64,000 nt of DNA from NCBI GenBank assembly GCA_963921425.1, contig OY992832.1:21736835-21800834 (forward strand), given 5' to 3'. Of this stretch, positions 46,662-59,305 are shown one piece after another; the first letter of the stretch is position 1; every line of letters starts with the position of its first letter. The notes under the pieces were generated by a model that was given only the letters and a program-made list of their open reading frames with translations, did not search any database and was not told where the DNA came from. This DNA comes from Dryas octopetala. Lineage: Eukaryota > Streptophyta > Magnoliopsida > Rosales > Rosaceae. A program made the translations under genes and the position numbers.

Positions 46662-49600
46662 GGCATATGAAGGAGAAAGGAAGAGAATGGACAAAATAAT
46701 TTTCAAAGTAAAAAATAAAACTAAAAGCACCGTTAAATGTTTATAGTTTATTGTTTTAGTTTTACCTATTCTTCATCTTATTCATTTTTCTTTTGTCTCC
46801 TCTTTTTCCTTGTATCGTTGTCACGTTTTTTGTCATATGCTTTTGAACAAAATTGGTCATCCTAATTTGGTATTGAATGTAAAAAGAATTTTAATACTAG
46901 AAATTTCTTGTGAAATTATCATTTAATTTGCTTTTTTTTTTTAGTCAAACCAAAACCTTATTTGACAAGACTTAAATAATAAAACGACCAAATCTGATGT
47001 GCTGCTATTGATATGTTGAAATGTTGAAGTAAAACACATTTATGTCGAAGCCAATACAATTTGCTGATGTGCTGATGGACGTGGGTCACTGTATCTCAGG
47101 TACAAATTTGAACATAGTTATCCTGCTGCCGTAGACTGTAGTTGACAAGATCTTTAGAGAAAAATGTCATTTTGCTTTCAAAACTATTCCATTTCTATCA
47201 ATTTGTTCTCAGAGTTTTAATTTGAAAAAAAAAAAAAATTAAGTTACGTCACTTTTCAAAATGAGGTAATTTCGTCAATTTGTTTTTGAAAAAAAAAAAA
47301 AAAAATTTGAATAGGATATCCAAACAGGTTAATTTTTCAAATTAGAAGTATGGAGAGTAAATTGACACAAGTGTAATAGTTTAGAGAATAACATGACAGT
47401 TTTTTCATATCTTTATATTATTTGATTATCTTTCCATTTTCCTTTTTTCTCAACCCCTTTCTTTCCTTCCTTTTTTCATGATGTAATTCATATCTCCATG
47501 AAAAAAAACAAAAAAAGGTGCCGATCATCCACATAAATAAGTTAGATATGGAACATATTTTCTTAAAAAAAAAAAAAAAAAGTAGCTTAAGGTCTTACCA
47601 ATGATCACATCAACAAAAAAAAAAAAAAACTGTTTTTTCTTTGACATAAAATCATTTTTTAGAATGTCTTTAAAAAATGTTGGATTGAACTGAAAAGTTT
47701 TTTTAAGACATGAGCATTTTCTTAGATTTTGTTAATAAATATTTCTAAACTTTATAATCTGTTGAAGTCTTAACTAAGGGTCCGTTTATGGTTTTTAACT
47801 CTAAATTTGTAAATACAGTGATAAAGAAGGAAAGGCGTTGAGAAACTTGATAAATTGGTTCACTAAGTTAATATAGTGACAACATTTCCTGTGCTCGCTT
47901 GTAACTCGATTGGAATTGTCTGATAGTAAGACCTACTGTTTGTTAGTTAAAAGTTAAAACACACAATTATTTCAAAAGAAAATAATAATTACTCGGTATT
48001 TTTTATATGTTATTTGTGGAATGTTAATACACATCTACAAGAAAGTAATACACACAAGTGGTATTTTTTATATGTTATTTGTGGAATGTTAATACACATC
48101 TACAAGAAAGTAATACACACAAGTGTGAAGTTGATGTATTCGAATGAAAATTTTTGAATTATAGGTACTAAATTAAAAAGTGATGTACAGTTAAAGTATA
48201 TAATTGTAATTAATCCCTAAAAATATATGTAATAGGTGTTTTTATCATTAAGTCCTTGACTAATGCACAAGAAAGAAAAAACACGATGTAATATGACTTT
48301 TCTTAAAATCTACCAAACGCTAGATGCTTTCCCAAAGGAAAAAAGGTTTGCCGCAAAAAAAATTCTTTAATACTTTATTTTCCATCTAAACAAGCATATC
48401 CCAGCCCAAAAATCAAAACAAACATAGCCTTAGCAATTAACCTGTATATAGTCAATTGAACTTTTTTAAAAATTTTGATAACACATAGTTAATTGAATTT
48501 AGGAAAATGTTATTTGTATACCAGACTTATTTGTACTAAATAGTATTGTCATTGAACTTAATTCAAAAGGGAAAAAGAAACTCATAAAAAAAAAATTAAA
48601 AAAAATAGTTTGATGAGTAGAAGGGGAAATTTTCATAAAAGCACATTTAATTTTCATAAAAGCACATAGAAGGGGAAACTCATAAAAGCACATTTAATTT
48701 TCATCCTGTCTTTATCTAGGGTGGTGAAAATATTATAGGAGTGTTGGACCAAAATCATCAGCGCCCTCTATTATGCGGCCCTGCCGCAATCCTGCATTTG
48801 GGTCAGATGCGCACAACCACCTTCAATGTTATTAACAAACAAACATTTCCTTCCCTCAAGTCACAGACCAAAATGCATGAAATTTGAATGGCTGCAGAGC
48901 AATTCCTATGCTTGGAAAGTTCGGTATTATCTTTACTGTGGTTGTTAATGACATCCTGTCTTATCTTATTTATGTAAAATAGTAATGACTCATTCCTGCT
49001 TATTACACATCAGAAAAATCACAATTTGACTTGTGTGTATGATATTTCATTTTTTCATTCATCTAATGAGTCATTTAGGCTGTACATATTCTTATACGCG
49101 TGTTTTGTGGTGAACATGAACCCTTATAATTAAGGGTTAGGCAGCAAATTTTGTTATTCAAAATATCAAGAGTGGCTAGGAAGCCACATCATGTAGTATC
49201 ATAAATGTGGTACAACAACATAGTTCCCCTAGCATTACCTTATTTAAAAAGTAGCACCGATCGAAAGCGCCAATTGATCTGTAATTCACATTGATCCTAA
49301 CTGCAACTGCAGTTGCAATTAACTGCAACTAGAAGTTGTAATTTACAGTTACACTATATAACTTCAATAAAATTCAAGTAGAGAATAAAGAAAAAAAATC
49401 GATCAACTGCAGCTACATTTTCGATTGATTTATACATATGTTGATTGATCGGCAGTCTAAGAACTGTCTTAAAAATGTCCTTATTGTTATGAAATGTAGT
49501 TGTCCTTATTAAATATGACAAATTAAACTTGTGTTTCTTTAAATCCTGGAAAATAATACAATATAAGGAGCGAAACAATGTCCTTTTATTTATTAAAAAA

Positions 49601-49800
49601 AAATAGGTATATTTATTTAAGATATATTGTATTGGCATCCCTTTGTGTTCAATCCCACTAACTAACTTGTTCTATCCACCATACAAATTAAAAAAGAAAG
49701 AGATCAGAGTACTTACAAGTTACAACACAGGCAAATTCCAAAAATATATATGATAAATATTTCAAAAATACGTTTTGGATTTGGTTTTTGAGATAGTTAT
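46659..49800. other. AT-rich intergenic DNA, no gene seen
   Basis: It contains several poly-A runs (47.22-47.64 kb), a perfect 65-bp tandem duplication (47995-48124), and unremarkable AT-rich sequence. Small frames at 48499-48693 and 49354-49638 are chance frames in AT-rich DNA. Confidence 0.6.
47995..48124. repeat. Perfect 65-bp tandem duplication
   Basis: The unit begins GGTATTTTTTATATGTTATT and ends GTAATACACACAAGT. The two copies (47995-48059 and 48060-48124) look identical, so the event is recent. Confidence 0.95.
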
Positions 49801-49802
49801 GG

Positions 49803-49910
49803 ATGGCTGTGATCGGAATGGCAATGCCCATGGCAGCTCCTCCTTTACATTTATTTAACCTAGTGAGAAATTTGCATGTCTTTGTTATAAAGAACGTGGC
49901 ATCACAGGTA
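49803..49910 (+). other. Orphan exon-like stretch
   Basis: The frame reads MAVIGMAMPMAAPPLHLFNL and ends ATCACAG|GTAAGAG, a strong donor, immediately before a GA tract. Its base composition is less AT-rich than its surroundings. No continuing exon was found downstream, and the product is not recognised. It may be a gene fragment or chance. Confidence 0.25.
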
Positions 49911-50274
49911 AGAGAGAGAGAGAGAGAGAGAGAAAAAAAAAAAACTTGTCCTTTTTTTTTCCTCTCTCTCTCATATTTTTTTTTTTTTCTCTCTCTTGCT
50001 TCTGATGTCTAGTCCCCTACTACAACGAGACGGGCAAGTTTCTCTCTTTAACCTAACAATAATTATAAGGACCAACTTCCTCCTCAATAAAGAGTTGGAA
50101 TCAAAGATGTCACTCAGCTACAAGACCATTTATTGACACTGTAGCTCATCGATTTTTGAACACGGTTGCTCCCTCAAACATAAGTTGGTTGGAAATTTTA
50201 TTACTAGCTGCTACTTGTTTGAATGCGATGTATTTACTTTTGGATGCCAATTCATATACAATAGAAAAAAATAA

Positions 50275-50700
50275 ATAAATAAATAAATATAAATATAGAG
50301 CTTCAAATGTGAGATTTCACATTTAGACTTATTTTGTGAGATCTCTTATGAGACCCATTCTACATTGTATTTGATAATCAGAATCGTCTATTTTTTTTTT
50401 GTCTCTATTGAAGAATTGTGCTTGCAAATAATTAGGTTAATCGGAAATCATTTAACCGTTGATTAAATTTTCACTATTTCAAGTGTTTATCGAAAATATT
50501 TTCTTCGTCTATTTATTTGATCAAAGTTTGATAGCCTTCATGATTTTTTATTTGCTTAATTTTTTGCAAGAATGATATTTGAATATACACTTAAAAAATA
50601 AACGGTTCGTTAAAATATTATATGGAGTGGGTTTCATGAGAGATCTCAACAATAAGCCTAAATATGGGATCCCACACTTAAGCTTCAAGTGTGGGATCCC
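50275..50700. repeat. Member of a dispersed short repeat family ('aagtgtttatcgaaaa' type)
   Basis: It shares GTTGATTAAATTTTCACTAT and AAGTGTTTATCGAAAA words with 60828-61172. Looser relatives occur at 55540-55720, 57160-57420, 57770-57930 and 60440-60780. Ends near 50300 and 50690 carry 'tgggatcccaca'-type palindromes. Confidence 0.6.
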
Positions 50701-51714
50701 ACATTGTACTTTAATAATTGGAACCGTATACTTTTTTTGTGTTCATTGAATGATCATGCTTACAAAAAATTAAGTTAATCGAAAACTATGTTAATTGAAG
50801 AATTGTCTACTCCTCCTATTACTAATTGATTTTGGGTTTGAATTTGAACTAATTAGCTATTTATATATAAATAGAACTTGTTGGGTTATATTGACTAATA
50901 ATGAACCGTGCAAATAGCAAGATACTCCACATAAGGGATTAGCAGAGGATCTAGATCCATTAGAATCAAGCTTTTCAAGGAGATGGTCGAGCTGTTCAAA
51001 ATGCATATAAGAGTTTAGAGTCGAAAAAATTCAAAATTAGAGTAGAGCTGGTCATATAAAAAGTAGGTATTCTTCTGTATGAAAATGACCAAAAGAGTAA
51101 AACTTATTTACATTTGAAAACATAGATCAAAATTATAAATATTTCATTAGTTAAAATATGTCATTTTATGAAGTTTTCCACTTGACTTCTTTCTAAAAAA
51201 ATATGAGTTTTCTGCCGTCGACATACATCGATCATGTGCAGTTATTGAGCATAAGGCCCTACAAAATTGCACTACTCCCTTTATTAATTATGTAGGGCAC
51301 ATGATTGAGAGTTATCGAATTAAATAGCTAGCTAGGTACAAAATTTTGAACCTTATCTGGGAAGCCCTACCAACAGAAAAATTTTAATCACCATGCAATT
51401 TACGGATCACTCTCACTTAATTAATTAAGGTTGTGACAAATTAATTTGCAACAGAAAACCCATCAAAATTCATTATTTTAATTTATATATGTTGGTTCAT
51501 ATGGAATAAGTGATTATTCATAATTGGATATTAAATTAGATATCCAACATAGAAGAAAACCTCACACCTAAACAGAAGAATAAAATAGACTCCCAACATG
51601 TAGTAGTAGCAGTAGGAGTTCAATATATGCAAATATGCTTTAAGGTGGTAAGAAAAATTCTGTGTGTCAAAGCAAAATTCGGTGTTTTTTCTATAATTTT
51701 TTTTTTTTACCATA

Positions 51715-53217
51715 ATGGTCCCATAATATTCTATATTTATTACAATTTTTGTTGTGAGAGTTTAATGCATGCATAATGATGAGAGTATCAGCCCCACAAA
51801 TACAATGAACGAGGAGATCGAAGTCTCCTTCAGTACCACAGAGCCACAGAGCACTTTCTTCTTAAAAAAATTTTCCACTTGAGTTAAACATAGAATTTTA
51901 TACTCATTGGTTTATTATTAATTGCTCTTAAAACCTAACTGTTAAGACATACTTTTAAAAGGATTTAGAAACTGCTAAAAGTAGTTAGGCCCGTTTGGTT
52001 CACGGATTAGGTTTTTTCAAAATTAATTTCATATTCATGCTCATTCTAAGGGGATAAAAATAAATAATTTTTAGGAAGATTTAGAATTTAGTCAATTTTA
52101 TGAGTCTTTCTTTGATTAAGACCGGTAGTAATTTAGAGTTTTTAATCAAGTCTTTTTATTTTTCTTCTTTGATGGCTTTATGCTACAAAGCCCACTTTAC
52201 ACCCTAAAAAGAAAAATACCCTTAAAATCGAGGGAGGGCTTTATTATGAATTAAAAGGATTTTATTATAAAATAAAAAAACTTTATTATGAATTAAAAAA
52301 ATTTCTTATAAATTAAAATACTTTATTATAAATTAAAATAATTTTCTTATAAATTTTAAAACACCTCCGGTCTCCATCTAAATATTCTTTTTCTAAAAAA
52401 ATTCAAGCTTAATTGTCTCTAATTTTTATTCCAGTATTTGGAAATGCTGAGTATGGTAACCAAGAAATATACCATTTCCATATTCATGCTCAATAATACC
52501 ATAATTTATTATAATTTGAATAATATTTGTAATTTTAAGTGGAGTTAATTTAGTAATAAGTACCACAATAAATGCTTTCCTAAGTTATGGAAATAGCAAA
52601 AGCAGCTCAATGGTCCCATAATATTCTATATTTATTACAATTTTTGTTGTGAGAGTTTAATGCATGCATAATGGTGAGAGTATGAGGCTGAAATATATTT
52701 CAGCCCCACAAATGCAATGAACGAGGAGAAGTCTCCTTCAGTACCACAGAGCACTTTCTTTTTAAATTTTTTTTTTCCACTTGAGTTAAACATAGAATTT
52801 TATACTCATTGGTTTATTATTAATTGCTCTTAAAACCTAACTTCTGTTAAGACATACTTTTAAAAGGGTTTAGAAACTGCTAAAAGTAGTTAGGTCCCGT
52901 TTGGTTCATGGATTAGGTTTTTTGGAAATTTCATATTCATGCTCATTCCACCGTTTGGTTCATAGATTAGGTTTTTTTGAAATTTCATATTCATGCTCAT
53001 TCCAAAGGGATGAGAATGAATAATTTTCATTCCAGTGTTTGGAAATGCTGGGTATGGTAACCATGAATATACCACTCCCATATTCGTGCTCAATAATACC
53101 ATAATTTATTATAATTTGAATAATAATATTTATTTTAAGTAGGGTTAATTTAATAATAAGTATCCACAATAAATGATTTCTTAAGTTATGGGAATAGAAA
53201 ATCCAAGGGAGCTCAAT
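51715..53217. repeat. Large tandem duplication, about 550-bp unit, two copies
   Basis: Copy 1 (51715-52609) and copy 2 (52610-53217) both start ATGGTCCCATAATATTCT and share TTTAATGCATGCATAATG, CAGTACCACAGAG, CGTTTGGTTCA and GAGCTCAATGG or similar. Copy 1 is longer because it carries the element at 52073-52420. Copy 2 has its own 53-bp internal duplication at 52898-53004. Confidence 0.9.
52073..52420. mobile_element. 348-bp element inserted in duplication copy 1, 7-bp TSD
   Basis: AATTTTT flanks both sides (52066-52072 and 52421-52427). The neighbouring copy 2 has the uninterrupted site GAATAATTTTCATTCCAG near 53020-53037. The element starts AGGAAGATTTAG and ends AATTGTCTCT. A relative in the other direction lies at about 57937-58315. 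Confidence 0.8.
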
Positions 53218-54437
53218 GGTTTCAAATTCCCTTCATCATGGGATAACACATTTTCATGAATGTGCTTAGTAAATATGAGAACAAAATCTCATACCCATTA
53301 GTCCATTACCAAGCTCCAATCCGCATACCAATTAAACAAGCCTTTATTGATTTTTATGAATCCGTTTTAGTATTTTCTAGAAAAACGCTTAAAGAAAATT
53401 TTTGGGAGTACATTTTTAGGAACTACCGTACGTATATTTTTAGAGTGAAACTTACCAGCCCTGGAGATACCAATAGGTGGTATCCCCATTATCTCTTTTC
53501 TCTCTATCTCTCTCCTCTCTCTTTTTCTCTCTCCTTTTCTCTCTTTCTCTTTTTCTCTCCCTAGTGATACCACACAGGTACCGGTGGCATCCAGAGATAG
53601 GTAAGTTTTGTTCATACTTTTAACAAAAGATTTTATGTGTTTTAAAGTGCATGCTTACAAAAGTGGGACACACTAAAGAGTTGAAGGATCTACCTGAGGG
53701 AAGGACAGAGGGATGGTGAAGCTTCAATGAAACAAGTGAGACTAGTCGATTTCATTCTCAAACAGACCCTTAATTAAACTAAGTAAAACAACAACCATTT
53801 TATACTGTTACCACAGCGTTCTAGCTACCTGAATTGAGTAGTTCAACAATCATCAGTCAAATCCAGCACTGCAGTCATTTTATGAGGTTGACGCCACATA
53901 ATAATGCAATACCAAATTTTTGTTTGTTACCTAAATAGTAAATATGGCAGTCATTCTATTTATATATATATGTCCCATACTCCCATGGTCCAGTCAATCT
54001 AACTAAACCCCCGACACCTCACACTAAATCTTCTTTTTATACGGTGCATTTTTGGTATCATCCCAAATTCCCAACTAATAATTTGTATGCTGCTTCTCTT
54101 ATTATTTTGTGAATAATTTGTTATGTGTAACGGTAATATGAGAATGACATATTGATATAGTATTATGAATCCACTCATATGATATTACACGTGTATATAA
54201 TTATTAATATAGTATATTGTGTCTAATGTTTATCATTTAGTGTATATATTAATAAGTTTTCTATTATAAGCATATTAATTGTATATATGTTATAATTTAA
54301 GTGGATTAATTTTGTAAGTCACACATATAAGTGATTTTCATTTCTATCACAAGATGATAAGCTGAGATGATACAAATATATAAAATTGTGTCTGTTTGGC
54401 CATTTGGCAGCACTATCCTTATTCAATTTTATTAGAT
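53218..54437. other. AT-rich intergenic DNA, no gene seen
   Basis: It contains a CT-rich run at about 53490-53570 giving a Ser/Leu-rich artificial frame. Nothing else stands out. Confidence 0.55.
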
Positions 54438-55525
54438 AGACTTATTTTATGATTTATTACCTAAACCTGTTTTTCATTCTCAGATTATCACTTGAAAATT
54501 TTTTTGTCTCAGGTTAGCACTTATAACTTACACTCATATCTCATTTTACCTTGTTCCGTCAACACCTCCTTAAAAAATGCTGAGGTAGAGCACTGGATGT
54601 GCGCAATGTGTTACATCTTTTATTTTATTTTCGGATTTTTTCTATTTTCCTATTTTTATAAACTTTAAAAATAGCTCCGGACTCAGAAAAATACACAGAA
54701 AATTTCTACGAACTCATCTTGACTAGTAGTCTAGTACTAATTTACTTTGGGGTCAAAATACCAATTTTCCATGTAAGTGTTTCCAGAAAATTTGAGAAGT
54801 CCCAATTTATTTCTAAAAAATTAAGAAAATTTTCCCTCTATTAAATAAATTCTAGAAAAATTTTAGAATTTTCGTAAAGTCTCAGACGAATTCTCAAAAT
54901 TATTTAAAAAAAAAAAAACCAAAAACCTGTTTTAGAGAATTCTTTCGAGACTTTACAGAAATTGTAAAATTTTTCTAGAATTTATTTTATAGAGGGAAAT
55001 TTATTTTCCTCTAAGACCAGGAGGTCTTTTGGGTAGCAAGTGTTCACGATAAAGGTATTGTTAGTTTTTAGAAGACCAACGGTGCAGACCTCGTATTTTT
55101 TGGAGTTCGAGAGATTATTCTATGAATTTTCAAAGAGTCTAGAGTATTTTAATTTTCTATAAATAAATTTAGATTTCCCAAATTTTCTGAAAACACTCAA
55201 AGGGAAAATTAGTATTTTGATCCATAATAAATTAGTACTAGTCAAGATGAGTTCGTAGGAATTTTCTGAGTTCCGAGCTATTTTTAATTAATTTTCAAAG
55301 TTTATAAAAATAGGAAAATAGCAAAAATCTGAATATAAAAGAAAAGATGTGGCGCGCTACGTTAGCATTAACGGCCACATCAGCATTTTTGACAGAGGTG
55401 TTGATGGAACAAGGTAAAATGGGACACATGTGTAAGTTATAGGTGAAAACCTAGGATAAAAAAACTTTCAGGTGGTAATTTGGGAATAGAAAATAGTTTT
55501 GGATAATAAATCGTGAAATAAGCCT
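54438..55525. mobile_element. 1.1-kb foldback element with about 490-bp arms, 7-bp TSD
   Basis: The left arm (AGACTTATTTTATGATTTAT...) and right arm (reverse AGGCTTATTTCACGATTTAT...) stay alignable almost to the centre near 54950. Shared words include CTTGTTCCGTCAACACCTC, TTGACTAGTA, TTTATAAACTTT and GAAAATTTT. The flanks ATTAGAT and ATTAAAT match at 6 of 7 bases. No coding capacity. Confidence 0.85.
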
Positions 55526-56055
55526 ATTAAATATAATGATCATGATCAAGCGATTTTTGATTTGTCTAATTTTTTATATGAATGATCATTGAATAGAGCT
55601 ATAGCTAAAATATGAATGATTTTGATCATTGAACTACATCGTCGGTTGGCTTGGAGGAGGACGTCCAAAATTTATTTTGTTTTTAGATGTCCACACTTGA
55701 AACCCCTTGTGTGGATATATATATATATATATACATAGTTTAACATTTAATCTTTAATTTATTCAAGTAGTTTATAGTTTAAAATTCTTGGATTACATTG
55801 CGACTTTGCGAGGTGAACCCCAAAAATATAATCCTTATTACTAGGCTACTAGCTATTTTTAAATATATAAATAAAAAAAGGATATATATGGTCATAAGAG
55901 ATGGATTATATAAGCACTCAAATACTAACTAATTAGGAAAGTAATAACAAGATAATCATCTTTTGAATCCATCACATGATATAATCTCATAATTTGAACT
56001 ATTTATTTTTTAAGTATTCCTTTAAATATCATTAATCTTACAAAAAAAAAAAAAA

Positions 56056-57160
56056 AGGCTTATTTGTACTAATACCTCTTGAAAGTTATACTGTTTTTTT
56101 TTTTTTACCCCCCTTAAACTTAAATTGTATCACTTTTTTACCCAAATTTTACAAGATGTACATTGCAACTTATCCTATTCTGTCAAGTTCGTCACGGGCT
56201 TTGTGAAAAAAGTTAACATAGTGTGTACGTGGATGAACATTTTGGTATGTAAGACGTTTGGTGTAAAAAAATAAATAAATAATGATTTTAAAACTCAAAT
56301 ATTTTTAAAAACTAAAACAAAAATTAAAAGTCAATTAAAAATTTAAAAAAACTGGAAGAAATTTAAAAAACAAAACAAAACAAAGAAAAAACACTCAAAC
56401 TCTCCCTCCCACCTTTCCCAAACCCAGCAGCCCACAATTCCACCATTTTCCCACCCCACCCTCTCACACCATGAGAGATAAAAAAAAGTTTCTATTTCCA
56501 GATCTGAAAAACTGAAAGGAGATTGGACTTTTCATCCAAAAATGAATCAAAAGAAATGACAGTAAATTCCTAATTAAGTTTCAATCCAATGAGAAATATA
56601 TGAAACCCAATGACGTTATTGATCTGGGGTGAGTTTGGAGCGAGGGTTTGTGAGGGCTTTGGGGCTAGAAGGTGAGTATTTGAATGAGCAACACCATGAT
56701 CGCCGGCGAGAGCTCGATTTTTTGCGAGAGGAATCGTCCATGGGGTGAGTGAGTTTGATGACTGATTTAGCTCATGAGTGGCAGAGAGAGTGGAGAGAGA
56801 GAAAGAAAAGGGAGGAGGGGTCACCAGTGGTAACGGGTCCGGCGGAGGGAGGGTGGTGGCTACGTTTGTTGTTGGTGGGGGAAGGGTTTCTATGTTTTTT
56901 TTTTTTTCATTTAATTTAATTTTTTTTTTTGTAAGAATCTACATTTTTATAGTAATTATTTATCCACGTGGCATCTTAAATAATATAAAAATGGTTCATC
57001 CGTCCAACCTAGGCAGCCACATGAGCTTTTTTAACAAAGTTATTGACAAATTTGACGGAATAAGGTGTACTAAAAGAGTTTGTAAAGTGAGAAAATTAAA
57101 ATTTAAGGGGACAAAGTGAAAATAAAAGTTACTTTCAGGAAGTATTGGTGTGAATAATCT
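56056..57160. mobile_element. Probable long-TIR element
   Basis: The left end AGGCTTATTTGTACTAATAC and right end (reverse) AGATTATTCACACCAATACT begin arms of at least 130 bases that share 'gaaagt', 'ccccttaaa', 'ttattccgtcaa' wording. Flanks are poly-A, so the target duplication (6 of 7) is weak. The middle is CT- and G-rich low-complexity DNA with frames of no clear meaning. Confidence 0.6.
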
Positions 57161-57936
57161 AAAAAATTAACCAAATCAAAAATCATTTAATCAACTATGA
57201 TCAAATAAATAAAAACACAATATTTTTTATAAAACATTGAAATAATTGTAATGATAATCAAAATGGCTAAATAATTTTCGATTCACTTCATTTTTTTCAA
57301 GGATGATTGGTTTCGATCATTGAATTCTCAAATCTATGGTGAGCGGGTGGTTAGGTGAGCGTAAAATTTCCGACTCTATGGTGAGGGGGTGATTGTTATG
57401 TGTGTGTGTATATATATAATATATATATATTCATAGGCCAAACCAAATTCTACGATATGAAATCACATGTTGTTCGAATCTCTTAACTGTTTGGACAATT
57501 GGCTCAAAATGATAAAATTTGTGTTTATTAATTTCAAACTTAGAATTTAGAGTTTAGCTTAGAAATTTAAAGTGAATTCTAAACTCGATCTAAATTTTAA
57601 AATAATAAATCTGCAAAGATCATAATTATCTTAAAAGAAAAAGAATCGAGTTGTGTATGCATGTAGATGCAACATTACTTATTGACCTAAACACAAAAAG
57701 AAATCCTCCTTTTGGACAGTACTTGGGTCACCCCATCCTTTTAAATTTTGATTTCAGCAATGCCAGTGTGTGATCAGAACCGTTTACTTTTTACATAACC
57801 TATTAAATATCATCTCTGTAAAAAATCAAATCAATCGAAAATCGTTTAGTTATATAATTATTGTCAATTAAGTAGAAAAAAAATCAATGGTTTCTGATTA
57901 AAAAGTGATTTTTTGACCAAACTGTTGATTTTTTCT

Positions 57937-58315
57937 AGAGATAATTAGACTTAATCCTTTAGAAAAATAGTTTTTAAATAGAGACCAGAAGTGTTTTAAA
58001 ATTTATAAGAAATTTTTTTTAATTTATAATAATTTATAAAAAAATCATTTTACTTCATAATAAAGTTCTTCCTCGATTTGAAAGGTATTTTCCCCTATTT
58101 GAAGGTATTTTCTCTTCTAAGGTATAGAGTAGGATTTGTGGAGACTGCATGTTAGGTTTTAATTTTGAGATTTTAGGCGATATCTTGGAGTCAAAACCTA
58201 ACATAAAGTCGTCAAAAAAGAAAAATAAAAGGACTTAATTAAAAATCTTAAATCACTACCGGTCTTAATCTAAGAAAGACTCATAAAATGAACTGAACTC
58301 TGAATTTTTTTTAAA
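57937..58315. repeat. Reverse-oriented relative of the 52073-52420 element
   Basis: It starts AGAGATAATTAGACTTAATC and, read in reverse, carries TTTTATGAGTCTTTCTT and AGATTAAGACCGGTAGT like the copy at 52.1 kb. The right end is not clear. Confidence 0.65.
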
Positions 58316-59305
58316 TTTTTTTATGTAATCGATAATAGTTATATAATAAAATAATTTTTAATTAAATTAATTTTTACAGAAATAATTTATAATAAGTGAT
58401 CAACAAATTAAATGGTTCTAATTATACATTCGCATTATTAAAATTGCAATTTTAGCCTTTTTAGGGAATGAGACGACCTTGGAGTGCCCCAGGTGACACC
58501 CAAGTACTGTCCAAAAGGAAGATGCAATATTAGTTGGCTACGGACGAGTATTAACTTTTTTAATTTTATTTTGGATATCAATATATTTAGGGGCGCCGGC
58601 GGTTCATTATTTCACCTAGCAAAACAGTAGGACGATAAAAGCTGTTTGTTTGTAGTGAGCTGCTGTCAGGCTGTGTTGTTTGTGTCTGTTTCTGTTGCTG
58701 TGGAGTTTTGTGCTTTGGTTGTTTGGTGTTGACTTAGTCTAATATATATATGATATATCACTCATTCATTTACCCAATAAAGAAAAAATTAACGAACGAT
58801 TAAAGCTCTAAAAAAAAAAAACACAGTAAAACTGTACAAAAATTTGTCGTCATTGTTAATTTTGATATTCTTCAGATACAATTATAGGTAGCGCGCCACG
58901 TTAAGAAGCAGTCTTTAATGGTTGTACATGCTGCAGAAGTGCAGAGTGCAGATCGATGGGACACAGTATAAGTTTTATAACAACAAAAAAAAAATTATAA
59001 AATAACAAAAAAGAGGACATCAACTCAGAAGTCTCAGATAGGTCTGTAACGTCTGTTGTCGCAACCATAGTCAATTAGTCATGGGCCCTCCTGCATTTAG
59101 GAATTCTGAGCACGAAAGAATTCATTGACTGTCAACTCTAGCTTTCTGCTTTTTATCCAGAAATCGAAAAAATATCTTTTTCTATTTACAGTGACCATGC
59201 ATTTATATATGCATATAATTTTGCAGTAAAGGGAAAGATACAGCGATCGAATCCGCACTGTCGTTGGGATGTGTTTTTCATTGGCCATTATGATCGAGAA
59301 AGGGT
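58316..59305. other. Intergenic DNA, no gene seen
   Basis: 58661-58720 ('gctgtcaggctg...tgtgtctgtttctg') is the source or sister of a patch inside the hAT element at 59434-59493. The rest is AT-rich. Confidence 0.55.

Noticed and set aside
56570..57119. Overlapping frames on both strands
   Set aside because: They sit inside a probable TIR element and overlap low-complexity sequence.
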